A stretch of 38,916 bases of DNA from Liolophura sinensis (Eukaryota > Mollusca > Polyplacophora > Chitonida > Chitonidae), in NCBI RefSeq assembly GCF_032854445.1, contig NW_027018337.1:1-38916 (forward strand). Reading direction: 5' to 3'. Both the position numbers and the translations under genes were made by a program. The notes beneath the pieces were generated by a model that was not told the DNA's origin, did not search any database, and saw nothing but the letters and a program-made list of their open reading frames with translations. This document shows, in pieces, positions 32,621 through 38,916 of this stretch (positions are counted from its first letter, which is position 1; every line of letters starts with the position of its first letter).

Positions 32621-33169
32621 TGCCAAAAGATGCGGATTTGGGCCAGGCATCGGCAGCTGTTAAAAAATTGCAAATTTCCCTGGTTTCCATGGAGTAAGAG
32701 CCGTTGCTGGGCACGTGATTATGACATCAATTATCATTCAATTGTCGCTACAGCCAAAAGTATTGGTCGGAGAGCAACGCGGATTGCACCATTCGATTTC
32801 TCGTCACAAAATACGTCGCATTAGCCTCTTACCAGCAGCACTGGAACAGTTTTTCCAATTTTGCATCTTTGCCTGGTCTTTTTGTTAATTGAAATCGGCT
32901 ACACTGTACTATGTACCATCGCGACTGGTCATTACTATATTCAACTTTTGACTATAAGTTATGTGCCCTTCGGTAGCCCAGAAGACGTCAAATCTTTGGG
33001 CCAAGCCCATTTAACTCACCCAGCAATTGTCTTACTTCTAAGTCGAAGACAATCTCAATGTCTTTATCTACGTGTAGAAAAACCACACCATTTGTACATA
33101 AAAAACACAAGGTACTTGATACAGTCTGCTGTAAAAAGTACAACTGAACACTGACCCACTTCAGTAAGG
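32621..33169 (+). repeat. Monomer 61 (slot d)
   Basis: GATTTGGG, CCATGGAGTAAG, CGCATTAGCC, TTGCATCTTTGCC, TGTACTATGTACC, GTCGAAG. Confidence 0.95.
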
Positions 33170-33718
33170 TGCCAAAAGATGCGGAATTGAGCCAGGCATC
33201 GGCAGCTGTTGAAAAATTGCAAATTTTCCTGGTTTCCATGGAGTAAGAGCCGTTGCTGGGCACGTGATTATGACATAAATGATCATTCAATTGTCACTAC
33301 AGCCAAAAGTATTGGTCGGAGAGCAACGCGGTTTGCACCATTCGATTTCTCGTCACAAAATACGTCGGATTAGCCTCTTACTAGTAGCACTGGAACAGTT
33401 TTTCCACTTTTGCATTTTTGCCTGGTCTTTTTGTTAATTGAAACCGGCTACACTGTACTCTGTACAATCGCGACTGGTCATTACTATATTCAACTTTTGA
33501 CTATAAGTTATGTGCCCTTCGGTAGCCCAGAAGACGTCAAATCATTGGGCTAAGCCCATTTAACTCACCCAGCAATTGCCTTACTTCTAAGTCCAAGACA
33601 ATCTCAAAGTCTTTATCTACGTGTAGAAAAACCAGACCATTTGCACATAAAAAACACAAGGTACTTGATACAGTCTGCTGTAAAAAGTACAACTAAACAC
33701 TGACCCACATTTATAAGG
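33170..33718 (+). repeat. Monomer 62 (slot e)
   Basis: As monomer 56, but GTTAATTGAAACC and CAATTGCC. Confidence 0.95.
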
Positions 33719-34267
33719 TGCCAAAAGATGCGGATTTGGGCCAGGCATCGGCAGCTGTTAAAAAATTGCAAATTTCCCTGGTTTCCATGCAGTAAGAGCC
33801 GTTGCTGGGCACGTGATTATGACATCAATTATCATTCAATTGTCGCTACAGCCAAAAGTATTGGTCGGAGAGCAACGCGGATTGCACCATTCGATTTCTC
33901 GTCACAAAATACGTCGGATTAGCCTCTTACCAGCAGCACTGGAACAGTTTTTCCACTTTTGCATTTTTGCCTGGTCTTTTTGTTAATTGAAATCGGCTAC
34001 ACTGTACTCTGTACAATCGCGACTGGTCATTACTATATTCAACTTTTGACTATAAGTTATGTGCCCTTCGGTATCCCAGAAGACATGAAATCTTTGGGCT
34101 AAGCCCATTTAACTCACCCAGTAATTCCCTTACTTCTAAGTGCAAGACAATCTCAATGTCTTTATCTACGTGTAGAAAAACCAGACCATTTGTACGTGAA
34201 AAACACAAGGTACTTGATACAGTCTCCTGTAAAAAGTACAACTAAACACTGACCCACATTTATAAGG
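33719..34267 (+). repeat. Monomer 63 (slot f)
   Basis: As monomer 57, with GACATGAAATC, CAGTAATTCCC and AGTCTCCTG. Confidence 0.95.
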
Positions 34268-34816
34268 TGCCAAAAGATGTGGAATTGGGCCAGGCATCGG
34301 GAGCTGTTAAAAAATTGCAAATATCCATGGTTTCCATGGAGTAAGAGCCGTTGCTGGGCACGTGATTATGACATCAATGATCATTCAATTGTCGCTACAG
34401 CCAAAAGTATTGGTCGGAGAGCAACGCGGTTTGCACCATTCGATTTCTCGTCACAAAATACGTCGGATTAGCCTCTTACCAGCAGCACTGGAACAGCTTT
34501 TTCACTTTTGCATTTTTGCCTGGTCTTTTTGTTAATTGAAATCGGCTACTCTGTACTCTGTACAATCGCGACTGGTCATTACTATATTCAACTTTTGACT
34601 ATAAGTTATGTGCCCTTCGGTAGCCCAGAAGACCTGAAATCTTTGGGCTAAGCCCATTTAACTCACCCAGCAACTGCCTTACTTCTAAGTGCAAGACAAT
34701 CTCAATGTCTTTATCTACGTGTAGAAAAACCACACCATTTGTACGTGAAAAACACAAGGTACTTGATACAGTCTGCTGTAAAAAGTACAACTGACCACAG
34801 ACCCACATGAATAAGG
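34268..34816 (+). repeat. Monomer 64 (slot g)
   Basis: As monomer 58, with GATGTGGAATTG and CATTCAATTGTC. Confidence 0.95.
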
Positions 34817-35365
34817 TGCCAAAAGATGCGGAATTGAGGCAGGTATCGGCAGCTGTTGAAAAATTGCAAATATCCCTGGTTTCCATGGAGTAAGAGCCGT
34901 TGCTGGGCACGTAATTATGACATCAATGATCATTCAATTGTCACTACAGGCAAAAGTATTGGCCGGAGAGCAACGCGGTTTGCACCATTCGATTTCTCGT
35001 CACAAAATACGTCGGATTAGCCTATTACCAGCAGCACTGGAACAATTTTTCCACTTTTGCATTTTTGCCTGGTCTTTTTCTTAATTGAAATCGGCTACAC
35101 TGTACTATGTACCATCGCGACTGGTCATTACTATATTCAACTTTTGACTATAAGTTATGTGCCCTTCGGTAGCCCAGAAGACGTCAAATCTTTGGGCCAA
35201 GCCCATTTAACTCACCCAGCAATTGTCTTACTTCTAAGTCGAAGACAATCTCAATGTCTTTATCTACGTGTAGAAAAACCACACCATTTGTACATAAAAA
35301 ACACAAGGTACTTGATACAGTCTGCTGTAAAAAGTACAACTGAACCCTGACCCACTTCAGTAAGG
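34817..35365 (+). repeat. Monomer 65 (slot a)
   Basis: GAGGCAGGTA, GGCCGG, then GCCTATTACC, CTTAATTG, GTCGAAG, GAACCCTGACCC. The tail is the first half of the exact duplication. Confidence 0.95.
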
Positions 35366-36121
35366 TGCCAAAAGATGCGGAATTGAGCCAGGCATCGGCA
35401 GCTGTTGAAAAATTGCAAATTTCCCTGGTTTCCATGGAGTAAGAGCCGTTGCTGGGCACGTGATTATGACATAAATGATCATTCAATTGTCACTACAGCC
35501 AAAAGTATTGGTCGGAGAGCAACGCGGTTTGCACCATTCGATTTCTCGTCACAAAATACGTCGGATTAGCCTATTACCAGCAGCACTGGAACAATTTTTC
35601 CACTTTTGCATTTTTGCCTGGTCTTTTTCTTAATTGAAATCGGCTACACTGTACTATGTACCATCGCGACTGGTCATTACTATATTCAACTTTTGACTAT
35701 AAGTTATGTGCCCTTCGGTAGCCCAGAAGACGTCAAATCTTTGGGCCAAGCCCATTTAACTCACCCAGCAATTGTCTTACTTCTAAGTCGAAGACAATCT
35801 CAATGTCTTTATCTACGTGTAGAAAAACCACACCATTTGTACATAAAAAACACAAGGTACTTGATACAGTCTGCTGTAAAAAGTACAACTGAACCCTGAC
35901 CCACTTCAGTAAGGTGCCAAAAGATGCGGAATTGAGCCAGGCATCGGCAGCTGTTGAAAAATTGCAAATTTCCCTGGTTTCCATGGAGTAAGAGCCGTTG
36001 CTGGGCACGTGATTATGACATAAATGATCATTCAATTGTCACTACAGCCAAAAGTATTGGTCGGAGAGCAACGCGGTTTGCACCATTCGATTTCTCGTCA
36101 CAAAATACGTCGGATTAGCCT
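34964..36121 (+). repeat. Recent single-monomer tandem duplication
   Basis: At a lag of 549 bp I see no mismatch from 34,964 to 35,572 (matched to 35,513-36,121), about 609 bp. The identity includes rare variants such as GCCTATTACC and GAACCCTGACCC. It is bounded on the left by GGCCGG against GGTCGG and on the right by CCTATTACC against CCTCTTACT. Adjacent monomers elsewhere are much less alike, so this is a recent unequal exchange or an assembly duplication. Confidence 0.85.
35366..35914 (+). repeat. Monomer 66 (extra copy, slot b head/slot a tail)
   Basis: GAGCC head with GTTGAAAAATTG; the tail repeats GCCTATTACC, CTTAATTG and GAACCCTGACCC without visible difference from monomer 65. Confidence 0.95.
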
Positions 36122-36462
36122 CTTACTAGTAGCACTGGAACAGTTTTTCTACTTTTGCATTTTTGCCTGGTCTTTTTGTTAATTGAAATCGGCTACACTG
36201 TACTCTGTACAATCGCGACTGGTCATTACTATATTCAACTTTTGACTATAAGTTATGTGCCCTTCGGTAGCCAGAAGACGTCAAATCATTGGGCTAAGCC
36301 CATTTAACTCACCCAGCAATTGTCTTACTTCTAAGTCCAAGACAATCTCAAAGTCTTTATCTACGTGTAGAAAAACCAGACCATTTGCACATAAAAAACA
36401 CAAGGTACTTGATACAGTCTGCTGTAAAAAGTACAACTAAACACTGACCCACATTTATAAGG
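35915..36462 (+). repeat. Monomer 67 (slot b)
   Basis: GAGCC head as in 66, then CTAGTAGC, private TTTTTCTAC, GTAGCCAGAAG (one C lost), TCATTGGGCT, TCAAAGTC, TTGCACATA. Confidence 0.95.
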
Positions 36463-37011
36463 TGCCAAAAGATGCGGAATTGGGCCAGGCATCGGCAGCT
36501 GTTAAAAAATTGCTAATATCCCTGGTTTCCATGGAGTAAGAGCCGTTGCTGGGCACGTGATTATGACATAAATGATCATTCAATTATCACTACAGCCAAA
36601 AGTATTGGTCGGAGAGCAACGCGGTTTGCACCATTCGATTTCTCGTCACAAAATACGTCGGATTAGCCTCCTACCAGCAGCACTGGAACAGTTTTTCCAA
36701 TTTTGCATTTTTGCCTGGTCTTTTTGTTAATTGAAATCGGCTACACTGTACTCTGTACAATCGCGACTGGTCATTACTATATTCAACTTTTGACTAAAAG
36801 TTATGTGCCCTTCGGTAGCCCAGAAGACCTGAAATCTTTGGGCCAAGCCCATTTAACTCACCCAGCAATTGTCTTACTTCTAAGTCCAAGACAATCTCAA
36901 TGTCTTTATCTACGTGTAGAAAAACCACACCATTTGTACATAAAAAACACAAGGTACTTGATACAGTCTGCTGTAAAAAGTACAACTAAACACTGACCCC
37001 CATTTATAAGG
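36463..37011 (+). repeat. Monomer 68 (slot c, intact)
   Basis: GGGCC, TTGCTAATATCC, CAATTATCACTAC, private CCTCCTACC, GACTAAAAG, GACCTG, TTGGGCCAAG, TGACCCCCATTT. The only complete slot c in the 3,295-bp system. Confidence 0.95.
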
Positions 37012-37558
37012 TGCCAAAAGATGCGGATTTGGGCCAGGCATCGGCAGCTGTTAAAAATTGCAAATTTCCCTGGTTTCCATGGAGTAAGAGCCGTTGCTGG
37101 GCACGTGATTATGACATAAATGATCATTCAATTGTCGCTACAGCCAAAAGTATTGGTCGGAGAGCAACGCGGATTGCACCATTCGATTTCTCGTCACAAA
37201 ATACGTCGGATTAGCCTCTTACCAGCAGCACTGGAACAGTTTTTCCAATTTTGCATCTTTGCCTGGTCTTTTTGTTAATTGAAATCGGCTACACTGTACT
37301 ATGTACCATCGCGACTGGTCATTACTATATTCAACTTTTGACTATAAGTTATGTGCCCTTCGGTAGCCCAGAAGACGTCAAATCTTTGGGCCAAGCCCAT
37401 TTAACTCACCCAGCAATTGTCTTACTTCTAAGTCCAAGACAATCTCAATGTCTTTATCTACGTGTAGAAAACCACACCATTTGTACATAAAAAACACAAG
37501 GTACTTGATACAGTCTGCTGTAAAAAGTACAACTGAACACTGACCCACTTCAGTAAGG
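37012..37558 (+). repeat. Monomer 69 (slot d)
   Basis: GATTTGGG, GTTAAAAATTG (one A lost), GCGGATTGC, TTGCATCTTTGCC, TGTACTATGTACC, GTAGAAAACCAC (one A lost). Confidence 0.95.
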
Positions 37559-38105
37559 TGCCAAAAGATGCGGAATTGAGCCAGGCATCGGCAGCTGTTG
37601 AAAAATTGCAAATTTTCCTGGTTTCCATGGAGTAAGAGCCGTTGCTGGGCACGTGATTATGACATAAATGATCATTCAATTGTCACTACAGCCAAAAGTA
37701 TTGGTCGGAGAGCAACGCGGTTTGCACCATTCGATTTCTCGTCACAAAATACGTCGGATTAGCCTTTTACTAGTAGCACTGGAACAGTTTTTCCACTTTT
37801 GCATTTTTGCCTGGTCTTTTTGTTAATTGAAACCGGCTACACTGTACTCTGTACAATCGCGACTGGTCATTACTATATTCAACTTTTGACTATAAGTTAT
37901 GTGCCCTTCGGTAGCCAGAAGACGTCAAATCATTGGGCTAAGCCCATTTAACTCACCCAGCAATTGTCTTACTTCTAAGTCAAGACAATCTCAAAGTCTT
38001 TATCTACGTGTAGAAAAACCAGACCATTTGCACATAAAAAACACAAGGTACTTGATACAGTCTGCTGTAAAAAGTACAACTAAACACTGACCCACATTTA
38101 TAAGG
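37559..38105 (+). repeat. Monomer 70 (slot e)
   Basis: AAATTTTCCTGG, CCTTTTACTAGTAG, GTAGCCAGAAG and AGTCAAGAC (one base lost in each), TCAAAGTC, TTGCACATA. Confidence 0.95.
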
Positions 38106-38650
38106 TGCCAAAAGATGCGGATTTGGGCCAGGCATCGGCAGCTGTTAAAAAATTGCAATTTCCCTGGTTTCCATGCAGTAAGAGCCGTTGCTGGGCACGT
38201 GATTATGACATCAATTATCATTCAATTGTCGCTACAGCCAAAAGTATTGGTCGGAGAGCAACGCGGATTGCACCATTCGATTTCTCGTCACAAAATACGT
38301 CGGATTAGCCTCTTACCAGCAGCACTGGAACAGTTTTTCCACTTTTGCATTTTTGCCTGGTCTTTTTGTTAATTGAAATCGGCTACACTGTACTCTGTAC
38401 AATCGCGACTGGTCATTACTATATTCAACTTTTGACTATAAGTTATGTGCCCTTCGGTATCCCAGAAGACATGAAATCTTTGGGCTAAGCCCATTTAACT
38501 CACCAGCAATTCCTTACTTCTAAGTGCAAGACAATCTCAATGTCTTTATCTACGTGTAAAAAACCAGACCATTTGTACGTGAAAAACACAAGGTACTTGA
38601 TACAGTCTGCTGTAAAAAGTACAACTAAACACTGACCCTCATTTATAAGG
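38106..38650 (+). repeat. Monomer 71 (slot f, 545 bp)
   Basis: GATTTGGG, CCATGCAGTAAG, GGTATCCC, GACATGAAATC. Single-base losses at TTGCAATTTCC, TCACCAGC, AATTCCTTAC and GTGTAAAAAACC. Confidence 0.95.
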
Positions 38651-38916
38651 TGCCAAAAGATGCGGAATTGGGCCAGGCATCGGGAGCTGTTAAAAAATTG
38701 CAAATATCCATGGTTTCCATGGAGTAAGAGCCGTTGCTGGGCACGTGATTATGACATCAATGATCATTGAATCGTCGCTACAGCCAAAAGTATTGGTCGG
38801 AGAGCAACGCGGTTTGCACCATTCGATTTCTCGTCACAAAATACGTCGGATTAGCCTCTTACCAGCAGCACTGGAACAGCTTTTTCACTTTTGCATTTTT
38901 GCCTGGTCTTTTTGTT
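38651..38916 (+). repeat. Monomer 72 (slot g, cut by window edge)
   Basis: ATCGGGAGCTG, TCCATGGTTTCCATGG, CATTGAATCGTC, CAGCTTTTTCAC. The first 266 bp only; the array evidently continues to the right. Confidence 0.95.

Larger units (their letters stand above)
31522..34816 (+). repeat. 3,295-bp HOR, copy 2 (monomers 59-64)
   Basis: Same length as copy 1, but a different monomer is hybrid. Monomer 60 begins like slot b (GAGCTAGGC, CAAATTTCC) and ends like slot c (CAATTATCACTACAGCCACAAG is split here by about 32,190; then GACTAAAAG and GACCTGAAACC). Slot d is present intact as monomer 61. Slots e, f and g match copy 1 with only scattered substitutions. Confidence 0.8.
1..38916 (+). repeat. Satellite DNA array, ~549-bp monomer, 72 copies head-to-tail
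   Basis: The anchor TGCCAAAAGATGCGG (or a close variant) recurs at 1, 549, 1096, 1644, 2192 and so on to 38,651. Spacing is 549 bp in most cases and 540-560 bp in the rest, with one 233-bp interval. Every copy has the same orientation and no non-repeat sequence separates copies. Variants useful for classing copies: head GAGCC, GGGCC, GATTCGG, GATTTGGG or GAGGCAGGTA; GTTGAAAAATTG or GTTAAAAAATTG; GAAATCGG or GAAACCGG; TGTACTCTGTACAATCG or TGTACTATGTACCATCG; GACCTGAAATC or GACGTCAAATC; GTCCAAG, GTGCAAG or GTCGAAG; and an end box TTCAGTAAGG, CATTTATAAGG or CATGAATAAGG. Array structure and the lack of genes indicate eukaryotic satellite DNA. Family name and chromosomal location are unknown. Confidence 0.98.
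23285..38916 (+). repeat. Right array domain (monomers 44-72), GATTTGGG-bearing
   Basis: Heads GATTTGGG (from 22,725 on), GAGGCAGGTA and the tail TTGCACATA with TCAAAGTC are common here and absent from the left domain. The GATTCGG cassette is missing. Lengths are 549-550 bp until the last few copies (548, 547, 547, 545). Two HOR systems are present, described separately. Confidence 0.85.
34817..38916 (+). repeat. HOR copy 3, expanded (monomers 65-72, cut by window edge)
   Basis: All seven slots are present: a 65, b 67, c 68, d 69, e 70, f 71, g 72 (partial). Monomer 66 is an extra copy with a slot-b head and a slot-a tail. ATCGGGAGCTG heads of slot g are 3,295 bp apart between copies 1 and 2 (30,973 to 34,268) but 4,383 bp apart between copies 2 and 3 (34,268 to 38,651). 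Confidence 0.8.

Noticed and set aside
1-38916. Hammerhead ribozyme in the satellite
   Set aside because: The core CTGATGA with a matching GAAA strand was not found in the monomer on reading either strand.
1-38916. CRISPR array
   Set aside because: The repeat is 549 bp with no unique spacers; this is contiguous satellite DNA.

Overview
The whole 38.9-kb window is one uninterrupted, head-to-tail tandem array of a repeat of about 549 bp. I count 70 full-length copies, one copy with a 316-bp internal deletion (from 15,913) and a partial copy at the right edge (from 38,651). All copies lie in the same orientation. There is no unique sequence, no recognisable transposon, no rRNA, tRNA or 5S RNA gene, no telomeric repeat and no credible protein-coding gene. 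This is eukaryotic satellite DNA. The species cannot be named from the sequence, and I do not recognise the monomer as a published satellite. Monomers are counted from the anchor TGCCAAAAGATGCGG; this phase is arbitrary.

Layout. (1) Left domain, about 1-15,912: monomers 1-29 carry a characteristic GATTCGG cassette and are arranged in a 4-monomer higher-order repeat (HOR, about 2.2 kb; monomers 6-13) and a 3-monomer HOR (1,647 bp; monomers 14-24). (2) Middle domain, about 15,913-23,284: monomers 30-43 vary in length (546-560 bp, one of 543), have many private substitutions and single-base indels, show no clear HOR, and include the deleted copy. (3) Right domain, about 23,285-38,916: new variant families (GATTTGGG and GAGGCAGGTA heads, TTGCACATA and TCAAAGTC tails) form a 3-monomer HOR (1,647 bp, 24,384-27,677) and then a 3,295-bp HOR (28,227 to the end).

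The 3,295-bp HOR can be read as a 7-monomer ancestral unit. Copies 1 and 2 each appear to have lost one monomer through different within-monomer exchanges. Copy 3 keeps all seven and has gained one recent, apparently exact 549-bp duplication around 34,964-36,121. The window thus records unequal exchange, local amplification and conversion-like shuffling of diagnostic bases.

Open reading frames of 60-141 codons recur on both strands at the repeat period. They are read-throughs of the repeat: copies break them by substitution or frameshift and the variants change amino acids freely. Since 549 is divisible by 3, a frame without stops would run through many monomers; none does. The monomer holds several short dyad symmetries and T-rich tracts, listed once in a representative copy. 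Any link to a centromere, pericentromere or subtelomere is inference only.
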